Shown here: piece after piece, positions 7,625-16,526 of the stretch
Layout: every line of letters starts with the position of its first letter
Numbering within the stretch: the stretch's first letter is position 1
DNA from: Jiangella alkaliphila
GTDB taxonomy: Bacteria > Actinomycetota > Actinomycetes > Jiangellales > Jiangellaceae
Direction of reading: 5' to 3'
Assembly: GCF_900105925.1 (NCBI RefSeq)
Contig: NZ_LT629791.1
Coordinates: 5,178,001-5,242,000 of the forward strand
DNA: 64,000 nucleotides
Notes under the pieces: model-generated
Seen by the model: only the letters and a program-made list of their open reading frames with translations
Databases searched by the model: none
What the model was told of the DNA's origin: nothing
Program-made: the position numbers and the translations under genes

Positions 7625-8862
7625 GCAAGGTCGAGAAACGGCCGCCCGTCGGCGTGGAACTAACTGTCGACATCGAGGAGGTCCAGTTGAAGCGCGGCGG
7701 TGTCTCCTTCTGGGCACGGGTTCGCTGGACAGATCCGGTAACGAGTCGCCGTGATGGCGTCAAACGGGCTCATCCGACAATCGATGCGGCCAACGCCTGG
7801 GTCGACCGGATGACACGGGCTGCGTCGACGGGCCTGGATCCTGGTCAGACGCTGGCTGAGTACGTCGCGACCATCGGTGCTCGGTGGGCTCGACAGATCG
7901 ACAAGACCTCGACGTTAGGCGTGTACTCGGCGGGTCTGCGGCTGCGCGTGATCCCGACCCTCGGGCATCTGCCGGTGAACATGATCACGGCCGGGCTGAT
8001 CGACCGCGTGATCGATGACTGGGAGGACAAGGGCATCGGCGGCTCGACCATCAAGAACACCATCGCTTCCCTGGTCCTGGTGCTCAACGAGGCCAAGCGT
8101 GACGAGTTGATCGATCGCAACCCGGCCGACGATCGCGCTCGCCGTACTGCTGTCGGCCGTCGCACCGGCGACGATGAGGAGGAAGCGCCGAACCCGCGTG
8201 ACTTCGCGCTGCCCGATGTCGCCGCGCTTGACGAACTGGTGGCGGAAGTAGCCAAGGCAGGCCGGCATCAGTGCTGGGGCGACATGGTGACGATCCTGGC
8301 CACGACGGCGATGCGGATCAGTGAGGCGTCCGGTCTGGAAGCACGCTACGTCGACTTGTCGAACGGGGTCATCAAAGTCGAGTGGCAGCTCTACCCAGGC
8401 GAGGGTGGGCTGGTTCGCAAGCGTACGAAGGGCCGTCGTCGTCGAGCGGTGCCGATCATCGAGCCGTTGGTGCCGACGCTGGAGCGTCTGATGGCGGGTC
8501 GGAAGCCTGATGATCGGTTGCTGCGTGGTCCGCGCGGGGGCGTGATCACGACGGCGACACTGCGCGATGCAACTCGTTGGGACGAGCTGGTGACGCGCCT
8601 TGGTCACCCGACGTTGGTCCGTCATGGTCTGCGGCATACAGCGTTGACGTGGATGGCTGACGCCGGCGTCTCGCTCGACGTTCTGCAGAAGGTCGCCGGG
8701 CACCAGTCCCCCGACGTGACGTCGCGCTACCTTCACCCCGACTTGGCCGCGTTAAAGGCCGCCGGCGAGTCGTTCTCGTCCTGGTGGTCCGGATCTGGTC
8801 CGTCGCGGCCTCAGCTGAAGATCATCAGAGGAGGTGATGCGACAAGCGAAAACCCCCGCTGA
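7621..8862 (+). CDS. int: Tyrosine site-specific integrase
   Basis: 413 residues. An N-terminal arm- and core-binding part covers about residues 20-170 (TLAEYVATIGARWARQIDKT). The catalytic domain follows, with the first arginine in TTAMRISEASGLEARY, HGLRHTALTWM holding H-x-x-R, then GHQSPDVTSRYLHP with the second histidine and the nucleophilic tyrosine. All key residues are present. It integrates the element into the tRNA-Pro gene whose 3' end lies just downstream. Its last codons overlap a terminator-like hairpin serving the oppositely oriented tRNA. Confidence 0.93.
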   Translation: MSKVEKRPPVGVELTVDIEEVQLKRGGVSFWARVRWTDPVTSRRDGVKRAHPTIDAANAWVDRMTRAASTGLDPGQTLAEYVATIGARWARQIDKTSTLGVYSAGLRLRVIPTLGHLPVNMITAGLIDRVIDDWEDKGIGGSTIKNTIASLVLVLNEAKRDELIDRNPADDRARRTAVGRRTGDDEEEAPNPRDFALPDVAALDELVAEVAKAGRHQCWGDMVTILATTAMRISEASGLEARYVDLSNGVIKVEWQLYPGEGGLVRKRTKGRRRRAVPIIEPLVPTLERLMAGRKPDDRLLRGPRGGVITTATLRDATRWDELVTRLGHPTLVRHGLRHTALTWMADAGVSLDVLQKVAGHQSPDVTSRYLHPDLAALKAAGESFSSWWSGSGPSRPQLKIIRGGDATSENPR

Positions 8863-8878
8863 CCTGTGTCAACGAGGG
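8849..8878 (-). terminator. Terminator of tRNA-Pro
   Basis: Read leftward, CCCTCG (8873-8878) can pair with CGGGGG (8853-8858), followed by TTTT (8849-8852), a Rho-independent terminator just after the tRNA. It overlaps the integrase 3' end, so this terminator seems to be supplied by the element. Confidence 0.6.
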
Positions 8879-8886
8879 TGATGGAT

Positions 8887-8963
8887 TGGTCGGGCTGACA
8901 GGATTTGAACCTGCGACCCCCTGACCCCCAGTCAGGTGCGCTACCAAGCTGCGCCACAGCCCG
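8887..8963 (-). tRNA. tRNA-Pro (anticodon GGG)
   Basis: The reverse strand folds as a complete cloverleaf: acceptor CGGGCTG pairing with CAGCCCG, D-arm GCGC/GCGC, anticodon stem CCTGA/TCAGG with loop CTGGGGG (anticodon GGG), T-arm GCAGG-TTCAAAT-CCTGT, and discriminator A. CCA is encoded at 8887-8889. The 3' end faces the integrase, marking it as the attachment target of the element. Confidence 0.97.
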
Positions 8964-9038
8964 TGGCTGCCCCATCCACGAGCGCGGCGGAGCGATGAAC
9001 AGTGTACCGCCTCCGCGGCACCGCTCCGGACACCGGCC

Positions 9039-9085
9039 GAAGGGGTGACTTGAGCGCCAACAGTTGGCGCTCAAGTCACCCCTTC
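9039..9085. terminator. Perfect 23-bp inverted repeat
   Basis: The arms 9039-9061 and 9063-9085 are exact reverse complements around one base (A at 9062), beginning GAAGGGGTGACTTGAG. It lies at the 3' side of the small leftward ORF 9124-9258 and outside the element, behind the tRNA 5' end. It could form a terminator hairpin or a cruciform, or be a repeat element. Confidence 0.6.
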
Positions 9086-9123
9086 AGCACGAGAAGGGCC
9101 GACCAGACCCGCGGCCAAATCGC

Positions 9124-9258
9124 TCAGGGACGAGGCCGGCGGCTGTCGTAGTCGGAGCGGTAGAGCTGGGCCCGCACGTCCCCGTGCTGCACCGCCCAGA
9201 TCTCGGCCGCCAAGACCGCCGCCAGGACCAACACCGCCACGACCACCACGACACCCAT
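9124..9258 (-). CDS. 44-residue membrane micro-protein
   Basis: A small ORF starting MGVVVVVVAVLVLAAVLAAE, that is one hydrophobic helix, then IWAVQHGDVRAQLYRSDYDS and an Arg/Pro tail. Third codon positions are almost all G or C, as in real genes here. It is divergent from the MocR regulator gene and is followed by the perfect hairpin 9039-9085. The ribosome site is weak (GGTGGG). Not recognised; might be a small membrane regulator or leader. Confidence 0.45.
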   Translation of the reverse strand: MGVVVVVAVLVLAAVLAAEIWAVQHGDVRAQLYRSDYDSRRPRP

Positions 9259-9313
9259 GATCAACCCACCGCCCAACCAACAAGACCAATATTCCAACAC
9301 CTCCCACCAAACA

Positions 9314-9360
9314 CCAGTCCACTCTTCTCAACAAGATGCCAATTGTGAAAGACTGGACTG
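9314..9360. promoter_or_regulatory. Inverted repeats before the MocR gene
   Basis: CAGTCCA at 9315-9321 is repeated inverted as TGGACTG at 9354-9360, directly before the ATG, and ACTGGACTG contains a short direct repeat ACTG-ACTG. MocR regulators usually bind repeats in their own divergent promoter region, so this is a plausible site. The stretch is unusually AT-rich. Confidence 0.35.
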
Positions 9361-10788
9361 ATGAACGGCGCGAGACTCGGACCGAAGGACCTGCGGACGC
9401 TGCTCGGCGAGTGGGAGACCGACGGGCAGAGCGCCTATCACGCGCTGGCCGACCGCATCCGGCTGCTGATCATCGACGGGCGGATACCGACGCGGACGCG
9501 GCTGCCGGCCGAGCGGGAGCTGGCGGACGAGCTCGAACGCAGCCGGACGACCATCGTGTCGGCGTATCGGGAGCTGAAGGACACCGGCCACCTGGTCAGC
9601 CAGCGCGGCTCCGGCAGCGTCGCCGCGTTGCCGCACGCGCACGAGCGGCCCGGCCCGCTACCTCAGCCGGCCGTCGTCGACTTCTCGAGGGCGGCGCCGG
9701 CGGCGATCGGCGGGCTGGAGACGGTGATCCAGCGGGCCACCGCGGACCTCTCGCAGGTGCTGAGCAAGAGCGGCTTCGACCTCATCGGCAGCCTCCCGCT
9801 GCGCGAGCGGATCGCCGACCACTACTCCAGGCGCGGGCTGCCGACGCACCCCGGCCAGGTGATGATCACGCTGGGGGCGCAGCACGCGATCGCGCTGCTC
9901 GGGCGGACGTTGGTGCGGCGGGCCGACCGGGTGCTGGTCGAGTCGCCGACGTACCCGCACGCGCTGGACGCGTTCCGGATGAACGGCGGGCGGCTGGTCA
10001 CCGTGCCGGTCACCGCCGGCGGGTGGGACGGGGAACGGTTGCGCGACGCGTTCGAACGGGCCCGGCCGGCGCTGGCCTACCTCATCCCCGACTTCCAGAA
10101 CCCGACCGGCGCGTCGATGCCCCCGCGGGAAAGGGACGACGTCATCCGCGACGCGCGCCGCGCGGGCACCGTCCTGGTCATCGACGAGACGACGGCCGAC
10201 CTGGACATCGACCGCGGCTGGACGGACGTGCCGTTCGCCGCGCGGGCGGACGGCCACCGCACCGTCACCATCGGCTCTCTCGGCAAGAGCGTGTGGGGCG
10301 GCCTGCGCATCGGCTGGATCAGGGCCGACGACGACGTCATCGGCGCGCTGCACGCGGCGCGGGCGGCCGGCGACCTCGGGACGCCTGAGTTGGAGCAGTT
10401 GGTCGCGGCCGAGGTCTTCGACGACTACGACGCGCTGGTGCAGCGGCGGACGGCGCAGCTGCGGCACCACCGCGACGTGCTGGTGCGGGAGCTGAACGAG
10501 CGGCTGCCGCACTGGGACGTGCCGGTGCCGGACGGCGGCGCGTCGCTGTGGGTGGGTCTCGGCGCGCCGATCAGCTCCGCACTCGCGCTGTTCGGCCTGA
10601 CCAGGGGCGTCAGCATCATCGCCGGCCCGAAGTTCGGTATCGACGGGGCGTTCGAGCGGTTCGTCCGTCTCCCGTTCACCGGCCGCGTGGACGAGCTCAC
10701 GCGCGGCGTCCACCTGCTGGAGGACACCGCGCGCTCGCTGCCTGCGCTCCCGGCCGGACGCACACCGCACCTGGCCGAGGTCGTCTGA
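9361..10788 (+). CDS. MocR/PdxR-type regulator (GntR-aminotransferase fusion)
   Basis: 475 residues. A GntR winged HTH covers residues 20-90 (YHALADRIRLLIIDGRIPTR, then TTIVSAYRELKDTGHLVSQR), joined to a fold-type I aminotransferase domain. PLP-site features include PDFQNPTGASMPPRER, VIDETTADL and the likely PLP lysine in TIGSLGKSVWGGLRIGWIR. Such proteins sense PLP or an amino compound and control nearby transport or metabolic genes. It is divergent from a 44-residue membrane ORF and convergent with an ABC exporter operon. Target genes cannot be named from sequence. Confidence 0.85.
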   Translation: MNGARLGPKDLRTLLGEWETDGQSAYHALADRIRLLIIDGRIPTRTRLPAERELADELERSRTTIVSAYRELKDTGHLVSQRGSGSVAALPHAHERPGPLPQPAVVDFSRAAPAAIGGLETVIQRATADLSQVLSKSGFDLIGSLPLRERIADHYSRRGLPTHPGQVMITLGAQHAIALLGRTLVRRADRVLVESPTYPHALDAFRMNGGRLVTVPVTAGGWDGERLRDAFERARPALAYLIPDFQNPTGASMPPRERDDVIRDARRAGTVLVIDETTADLDIDRGWTDVPFAARADGHRTVTIGSLGKSVWGGLRIGWIRADDDVIGALHAARAAGDLGTPELEQLVAAEVFDDYDALVQRRTAQLRHHRDVLVRELNERLPHWDVPVPDGGASLWVGLGAPISSALALFGLTRGVSIIAGPKFGIDGAFERFVRLPFTGRVDELTRGVHLLEDTARSLPALPAGRTPHLAEVV

Positions 10789-10792
10789 GCAC

Positions 10793-11524
10793 TCACTCCC
10801 AGCGGAACACCCGCGCGGCGATGCCGCCGGCGACCACCGTCATGACCGCCAGCGCGATCAGGTTCGTCCCGTCGGGCCAGGCGCCGTTCCACGCGTCCTG
10901 CAGCGCCTCCATGCCCGCACCCAGCGGCGACACGTCGCGGACCGGCCGCGCCCAGGACGGCATCAGGTCGCCCGGCGTCCAGACGCCGGCGAAGAACATG
11001 CTCGGGAAGAACAGCAGCATGCCGATCGACGTCGCCGCCTTGCCGGTCGGCGCCAGCGCCGCGACCAGCAGGCCGACGGCGAACAGCGCCGTCGCCGTCA
11101 GCACGAACGCGACGAGGAAGCCGCCGACGTTCGACGGGGTGCCCAGGTCGAAGGCGAGCGCCCCGAGCAGCACGACCATGACCGCCGCCGCCAGCAGCGC
11201 CGCCAGGTTGACCAGCAGCTGCGCGGCCAGGACGTTCCCGGGGTGGACCGGCGTCACGGACATCCGGCGCAGGATCCCCTTCTCGCGGTAGGTCGCGAGC
11301 ACCGTCGGCAGGACGCTGAGGCCGAGCAGCGCCGCCGATAGCGCCAGCGCCATGACCGGCAGGAACGCCTCGGTGATGCCGACCTCGGGGTCGTCCTCCC
11401 CTAGCCCGATCGAGCCGAACACGACCATCAGGCCGATCGGCAGCGCGAACGTCATGATGGCGGACGTCGTGTCGCGGAGGAACAGCTTGGACTCGACCGT
11501 GGTGATCTTGGTCAGGGTGGACAT
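10793..11524 (-). CDS. ABC-2 type transporter permease
   Basis: 243 residues with about six membrane helices (for example TFALPIGLMVVFGSIGL, ALALSAALLGLSVLPTVLA, GMLLFFPSMFFAGVW) and the cytoplasmic YREKGILRRMSVTPVHP loop typical of DrrB-like permeases. It follows its ATPase by 30 bases and is the last gene of the five-gene operon starting with the GntR gene. Such pairs export drugs, lipids or peptides; the substrate is unknown. Confidence 0.85.
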   Translation of the reverse strand: MSTLTKITTVESKLFLRDTTSAIMTFALPIGLMVVFGSIGLGEDDPEVGITEAFLPVMALALSAALLGLSVLPTVLATYREKGILRRMSVTPVHPGNVLAAQLLVNLAALLAAAVMVVLLGALAFDLGTPSNVGGFLVAFVLTATALFAVGLLVAALAPTGKAATSIGMLLFFPSMFFAGVWTPGDLMPSWARPVRDVSPLGAGMEALQDAWNGAWPDGTNLIALAVMTVVAGGIAARVFRWE

Positions 11525-11554
11525 GGAAGTCTCCTCTCTGGTCGCGGGACGGCG

Positions 11555-12475
<921 letters not shown>

Positions 12476-12517
12476 GGTGTGCCGTCCTTCCGGAGCTCAG
12501 GGGCGAGGGGTGAGAGG

Positions 12518-13255
12518 TCAGGACTTCTGCGGCCGGAGGTCGATGGTGCGGACGAACCGCTGCATGCCCGCGAGGGTGAGGGCGACGACGGCGAGCGCGG
12601 CCGGCACGCCGGCGGCGGTGGGCAGCGGCTCGATGTTCAGGGCGTCGAGGGCGCTGCCGGCCCAGCCGACGGCCATGATCGCCTCGACGGCGAGCAGCGG
12701 GAGCAGCAGCAGCGGGAGGGCCAGCGTCGGGCCGAGCCAGCCCCACTTGTAGTACGCCGAGCCGATCAGCCAGCCGGCGGCCACGTTGGCGGCGACGATG
12801 ATCCACACCTCGGGGAGGATGATCCAGAACTGGTAGCCCTGGTCGAACAGGTGCGGTGTCGTGAACTCCGGCACCTGGTCGACCAGCCGGTACAGGCCGT
12901 ACTCGATGAGGTAGCCGACGGCCTCGAGCAGCGCCATGAGCCCGGACAGCGCGAGGACGACGCCCGCGCCGGCCCAGCCGAAGCTGCGCCGCGTCACGCC
13001 GGAGGCGATGGCCACCGGCAGGTAGGCCGCGGTGATCATGATGCCCATCGAGAGCGGGAAGTACCGCGTCGCGTACTGGGAGTTCTCCCAGATGCTCTCG
13101 CTGGTGCCGCCGGTGGCGAAGCTGACGATCACGCCGATGACCAGGAAGATCACCGCGACGGTCGCGACGAACCACGCGATGCTCAGCGAGAAGCCGGTCG
13201 AGAGGTCCAGGAACGATGCCCGCGCACGGCGGTACGTGAGGGCGGCGGCGCTCAT
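12518..13255 (-). CDS. Membrane permease subunit of an ABC system
   Basis: 245 residues from MSAAALTYRRARASF, whose ATG overlaps the stop of the ATPase gene (ATGA). Six hydrophobic helices are visible, including FSLSIAWFVATVAVIFLVIG, MGIMITAAYLPVAIASG and ALPLLLLPLLAVEAIMAVG. The composition and position after GntR and ATPase genes match the YtrA-YtrB-permease plan, where the transporter responds to envelope stress. The substrate is unknown. Confidence 0.75.
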   Translation of the reverse strand: MSAAALTYRRARASFLDLSTGFSLSIAWFVATVAVIFLVIGVIVSFATGGTSESIWENSQYATRYFPLSMGIMITAAYLPVAIASGVTRRSFGWAGAGVVLALSGLMALLEAVGYLIEYGLYRLVDQVPEFTTPHLFDQGYQFWIILPEVWIIVAANVAAGWLIGSAYYKWGWLGPTLALPLLLLPLLAVEAIMAVGWAGSALDALNIEPLPTAAGVPAALAVVALTLAGMQRFVRTIDLRPQKS

Positions 13256-14130
13256 GCCTGGTTTCCCTTCGTGAGGTGGACGAACAGGTCCTGCAGGGCG
13301 ACCGGCGACAGCTCCAGGCCCCAGTCCGCGGCGACGGCGCGCGCGTCGGGGTCGATGTCGCCGTAGACGGTGACGGACTTCGTGCCGCCGAGGCGCTGCT
13401 CGCCGAGGATCGTCATGCCGGTGGTGAAGTCGTCGACGGCCGTGGCCGGGCCGACGACGGCGGCGCCGCGCAGACGCAGCGACTCGGTGTCGTCGTGGGC
13501 GACCAACCGGCCGCCGTCGATGATGACGACCTGCTCGAACAGCCGCGCGACCTCCTCGATGAGGTGCGTCGACAGGATGATCGTGCGCGGGTTCTCCATG
13601 TAGTCCTCGAGCAGGACGTCGTAGAACGCGTACCGCGACGGTGCGTCCATGCCGAGGTAGGACTCGTCGAGCATGGTCAGCGGCGCGCGTGAGGCCAGCC
13701 CGACGGTGATGCCGAGGGCCGACTTCTGGCCGCGCGACAGCTTGGCGACGCCGCGGTTCGCCGGCACCTGGAACAGGTCGAGCAGCCGCTGGGCGAGCTC
13801 GTCGTCCCAGTTCGGGCGGAACCGGCGCGAGCGGCGCAGGATCCCCTTGACGCTGTCGCCGTCGATGACGATGTCGCCGCTCTCGCGGATCAGGCAGATG
13901 TCCTGGGTGAGCCGCTCGTTCTCGAACGGGCTCTCGCCGTCGACGAGGATGGTCCCCTCGGCGACCCGGCGGTACGCCGCGATCAGCGACAGCAGCGTGG
14001 TCTTGCCCGACCCGTTGCGGCCGAGCAGCCCGTAGATCTTGCCGCCCTCGAGCTTCAGCGTGAGGTCGTCGATCGCCGTGACGCCCGGGTAGCGGACGGT
14101 CAGGTTCTGGATGTCGATGCCGAACGTCAT
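13252..14130 (-). CDS. ABC ATP-binding protein with altered Q-loop
   Basis: 292 residues. Walker A GRNGSGKTTL, signature LSRGQKSALG, Walker B LTMLDESYLGMD and H-loop ILSTHLIEE are present. Where a Q-loop glutamine is expected the sequence reads ICLIRESGDIV, without glutamine, which would weaken coupling to a normal permease. It belongs to the group encoded directly behind YtrA-like GntR genes. Both neighbours overlap by four bases. Confidence 0.82.
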   Translation of the reverse strand: MTFGIDIQNLTVRYPGVTAIDDLTLKLEGGKIYGLLGRNGSGKTTLLSLIAAYRRVAEGTILVDGESPFENERLTQDICLIRESGDIVIDGDSVKGILRRSRRFRPNWDDELAQRLLDLFQVPANRGVAKLSRGQKSALGITVGLASRAPLTMLDESYLGMDAPSRYAFYDVLLEDYMENPRTIILSTHLIEEVARLFEQVVIIDGGRLVAHDDTESLRLRGAAVVGPATAVDDFTTGMTILGEQRLGGTKSVTVYGDIDPDARAVAADWGLELSPVALQDLFVHLTKGNQA

Positions 14131-14495
14131 GCCGACTCACGACCCTTCAGCGACTGGATGCGGGCGACGACGTCGTCGAGCGGGATGCCGATGACCCGGG
14201 CCTCGGCGACCATCGGCTCGACGACCGCGGCGAAGAACCGCTCGCGACGCTGGGCCAGCAGCGCGTCGCGGGCGTCGGGGCTGACGAACATGCCGATGCC
14301 CCGCCGCTTGTAGAGGACGCCCTCGTCCACCAGCTGCTGGAACCCCTTGGCGGCGGTCGCCGGGTTGATGCGGTAGTACGCGGCGTACTGGTTGGTGGAC
14401 ATCACCTGCTCGTCAGCTCCCAACTCTCCGCTGAGGATGTCGTTCTTGATGGCTTCCGCGATCTGGTGGTAGATCGGGCTCCGGTCGTCGAACAT
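14127..14495 (-). CDS. GntR-family regulator, YtrA type
   Basis: 122 residues from MFDDRSPIYHQIAEAIKNDI, with GAGGGGGTGCGC before the ATG. The winged HTH (STNQYAAYYRINPATAAKGF, then GVLYKRRGIGMFV) is followed by a short helical dimerisation tail, as in YtrA regulators. It heads the operon of two ATPases and two permeases and probably represses it. TTGACTAATGAACC at 14526-14539 lies in the promoter zone. Confidence 0.85.
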   Translation of the reverse strand: MFDDRSPIYHQIAEAIKNDILSGELGADEQVMSTNQYAAYYRINPATAAKGFQQLVDEGVLYKRRGIGMFVSPDARDALLAQRRERFFAAVVEPMVAEARVIGIPLDDVVARIQSLKGRESA

Positions 14496-14575
14496 GCGCA
14501 CCCCCTCGGTTCTTAGGTTCTTTACTTGACTAATGAACCGTAACACCGCAGAACCAACGAACGCAAGCAGTAGTC

Positions 14576-14809
14576 TTGTCACTTCACCAGCCGGCCACTC
14601 CCCTGCGGGCCGGCCTCCCGGCGCTGACGAAGACCCCCGGGGGGCTCCAGCGGGCCGGCCTGGTGACGACGTCGAAGCAGGGCCGGCAGCGGTACTGCGC
14701 GCTGACGGCCGCGCCGATGCGCGACGCCGCCGCCTGGCTCGCGGAGTACGGCGCCTACTGGGACGAGCGGCTCGACGCCCTGACGGACTATCTGAAGGAG
14801 AACCCGTGA
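14576..14809 (+). pseudogene. 5'-truncated ArsR-family regulator remnant
   Basis: The frame reads LRAGLPALTKTPGGLQRAGLVTTSKQGRQRYCAL, then a C-terminal helix AAWLAEYGAYWDERLDAL. This matches in register the recognition helix and wing of ArsR regulators (usual form SLPAVSKHLKVLERAGLV), but the first 40 or so residues, with helices 1 to 3, are missing and no start codon with a ribosome site is seen. The recognition helix is also mutated (KTPGG for KHLKV). The stop overlaps the following SRPBCC start, the classical ArsR-SRPBCC pair. I read it as a decayed gene. Confidence 0.6.
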
Positions 14810-15228
14810 TGACGCCCCTGACGCTGCAGCTCAAGCGGCACGTGCCGGCCGGCCGCGAGCGCGTGTGGCAGGCCTGGACCGACCCCGCCGAATTGGCCCG
14901 CTGGTACTGGCCGGCCTCGTTCGCGACGGAGTGCAGCGTCGACCTGCGCGTCGGCGGCCGTTTCCGCATCGCGTCAGCCTCTGCCGGCATGGCCGTCAGC
15001 GGCGAGTTCGCCGCCGTCGAGCCGCCCGGCCGGCTCGTCCACACGTGGCAGTGGGACGGCGAGGACCTGGAGACGCTGGTGACGGTGGAGTTCCTGGCCC
15101 GCGCCGACGGCGGCACGGACGTCGTCGTCACCCACGAGCGGTTCACCGACGCCGGCGACAGCGCCAACCACGCGCAGGGCTGGCACGACTGCCTCGCCCG
15201 GCTGATCGCCTACGACTTCTCCGCCTGA
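14809..15228 (+). CDS. SRPBCC (AHSA1-like) family protein
   Basis: 139 residues. LKRHVPAGRERVWQAWTDPAELARWYWP and VDLRVGGRFRI are the typical opening of the START/Bet v1-like AHSA1 domain, with HTWQWDG and VTHERF further on. These small proteins bind hydrophobic ligands in a cavity and commonly sit behind ArsR genes. The preceding ArsR gene is degenerate, so control of this gene may be lost. ATG shares one base with the previous stop. Confidence 0.8.
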   Translation: MTPLTLQLKRHVPAGRERVWQAWTDPAELARWYWPASFATECSVDLRVGGRFRIASASAGMAVSGEFAAVEPPGRLVHTWQWDGEDLETLVTVEFLARADGGTDVVVTHERFTDAGDSANHAQGWHDCLARLIAYDFSA

Positions 15229-15242
15229 CCGCCCCAGGCGAT

Positions 15243-15314
15243 GTTGATCTTGGAGTAACCGCGGTATTCATCGGACATTTCGGGCCGGAACTCCGCAGCT
15301 ACTCCAAGATCAAC
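15243..15314. repeat. Inverted repeat, TTGATCTTGGAG family
   Basis: GTTGATCTTGGAGTA at 15243-15257 is repeated inverted at 15300-15314, around a 42-base centre, between the convergent SRPBCC and def genes. It probably serves as a two-way terminator. The same core occurs at 52589 and, slightly changed, at 41880. Confidence 0.6.
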
Positions 15315-15329
15315 GTGGAGAGGCTGGGG

Positions 15330-15875
15330 TCAGATGGCGCTGCCGAAGGTGGCGTGCGGGGACTCCTTGATGACCGGGGCCCGCTCGCCAGCCCAGTCGG
15401 CCTCGCGGATGACCTTCATCGCCGCCTTGCGGGACTCGCGGTCGAGCTTGTCGATGAAGAGGATGCCGTCGAGGTGATCGGTCTCGTGCTGGATGGCCCG
15501 GGCCAGCCGCTCCGACCCCTCGATGGCGACCGGCTCGCCGTACATGTCGAAGCCGTGCGCGACGACGCGCAGGGCGCGGCGGCAGTCGTACTCGAGGCCG
15601 GGCAGCGAGAGACAGCCCTCGGGGCCGAACTGCTCCTCCTCGGACAGCTCCAGCGACGGGTTGATCAGGTGACCGACGACGTCGTCGATGTCGTAGGTGA
15701 AGACGCGGAGCGAGACGCCGATCTGCGGAGCGGCCAGGCCGGCGCCGGGCGCGGCCTGCATGGTGTCGACGAGGTCGGTGACGAGCTGCTGCAGCTCACG
15801 GTCGAAGTCGACCACTGGTTCGGCCTTGGTGCGCAGCACCGGGTCGCCGAACAGCCGGATCGGTCGGACGGCCAT
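15330..15875 (-). CDS. def: Peptide deformylase
   Basis: 181 residues. It removes the formyl group from nascent protein N-termini. The three family motifs are all present: GAGLAAPQIG (about 43-52), EGCLSLPG (87-94, with the metal-binding cysteine) and QHETDHLDG (131-139, metal-binding histidines and catalytic glutamate). It lies four bases after the HAD gene, at the end of the suf transcription unit. Confidence 0.95.
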   Translation of the reverse strand: MAVRPIRLFGDPVLRTKAEPVVDFDRELQQLVTDLVDTMQAAPGAGLAAPQIGVSLRVFTYDIDDVVGHLINPSLELSEEEQFGPEGCLSLPGLEYDCRRALRVVAHGFDMYGEPVAIEGSERLARAIQHETDHLDGILFIDKLDRESRKAAMKVIREADWAGERAPVIKESPHATFGSAI

Positions 15876-15878
15876 CTC

Positions 15879-16526
15879 TTACTCCTCGGACGGACGATCA
15901 GGTGACGGATCAGCCGGCACCAGGCCCAGCTGCGACAGCTCGTCGCGCAGCCGGTCCGGGCCGGTGAAGTGCAGGCTGGTCATGCCCAGCTCGGCGGCGG
16001 CGTCGACGTTGCGCGCGCTGTCGTCGATGTAGACGGTCGACGACGCGTCGAGGGCGTAGCGGTCCAGCAGCAACCGGAAGATCCGATGGTCGGGCTTGAC
16101 CAGACGCTCCGTGCCGGACACCACGATGCCCTCGAACCAGGACAGCCACTCGAACCGCTCGACGGCCAGCGGGAACTTCTCCGCCGACCAGTTGGTCAGC
16201 GCGTAGAGGCCGACCTCGCCGCCGTCGCGCAGCTCGCGCAGCAGCTCGACGCTGTCGTCGATGGGCCCGCCGATGGTCTCGATCCAGCGGGTGTCGTACG
16301 CCTCGATCAGCTCGGCGTGCTCGGGGTGCTCCGCCGAGAGGGTGGCGACGGCGTCGGCCCAGGTGCGCCCGGCGTCCTGCTCGGCGTTCCACGACGGCGT
16401 CGCGACGTCGGACAGGAACCGCTCCACGTCGGCGTCGGACGGCAGCAGCGTGCGGTAGAGGTAGCGCGGGTCCCAGTCGACCAGCACTCCCCCGAGGTCG
16501 AAGACGACGGTCTGCGGTGCGCTCAT
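15879..16526 (-). CDS. HAD-family hydrolase
   Basis: 215 residues. Motif I FDLGGVLVDWD, motif II ALTNWSAEKFP, the lysine of motif III in ERLVKPDHRIF and motif IV VYIDDSARNVD mark a Class I HAD phosphatase or dehalogenase with a helical cap. The ATG overlaps the stop of the sufT-like gene (ATGA), so it is co-translated with the suf operon. Substrate unknown; metabolite repair is a reasonable guess. Confidence 0.85.
   Translation of the reverse strand: MSAPQTVVFDLGGVLVDWDPRYLYRTLLPSDADVERFLSDVATPSWNAEQDAGRTWADAVATLSAEHPEHAELIEAYDTRWIETIGGPIDDSVELLRELRDGGEVGLYALTNWSAEKFPLAVERFEWLSWFEGIVVSGTERLVKPDHRIFRLLLDRYALDASSTVYIDDSARNVDAAAELGMTSLHFTGPDRLRDELSQLGLVPADPSPDRPSEE

Larger units (their letters stand above)
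1..8889. mobile_element. Right-hand part of an AICE integrated at tRNA-Pro
   Basis: An HUH-type replication initiator, a MerR-type excisionase and a tyrosine integrase lie in a row and the integrase stops 25 bases before the encoded CCA end of tRNA-Pro. This is the standard right end of pSAM2-like actinomycete integrative and conjugative elements. Upstream are an FtsK/TraB-type translocase, GntR and XRE regulators and small accessory ORFs, the usual AICE content. I looked for a second copy of the tRNA 3' end in bases 1 to 8880 and saw none, so the left attachment site and left boundary must be outside the window. Assigning everything from base 1 to the element is an inference. Confidence 0.8.
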
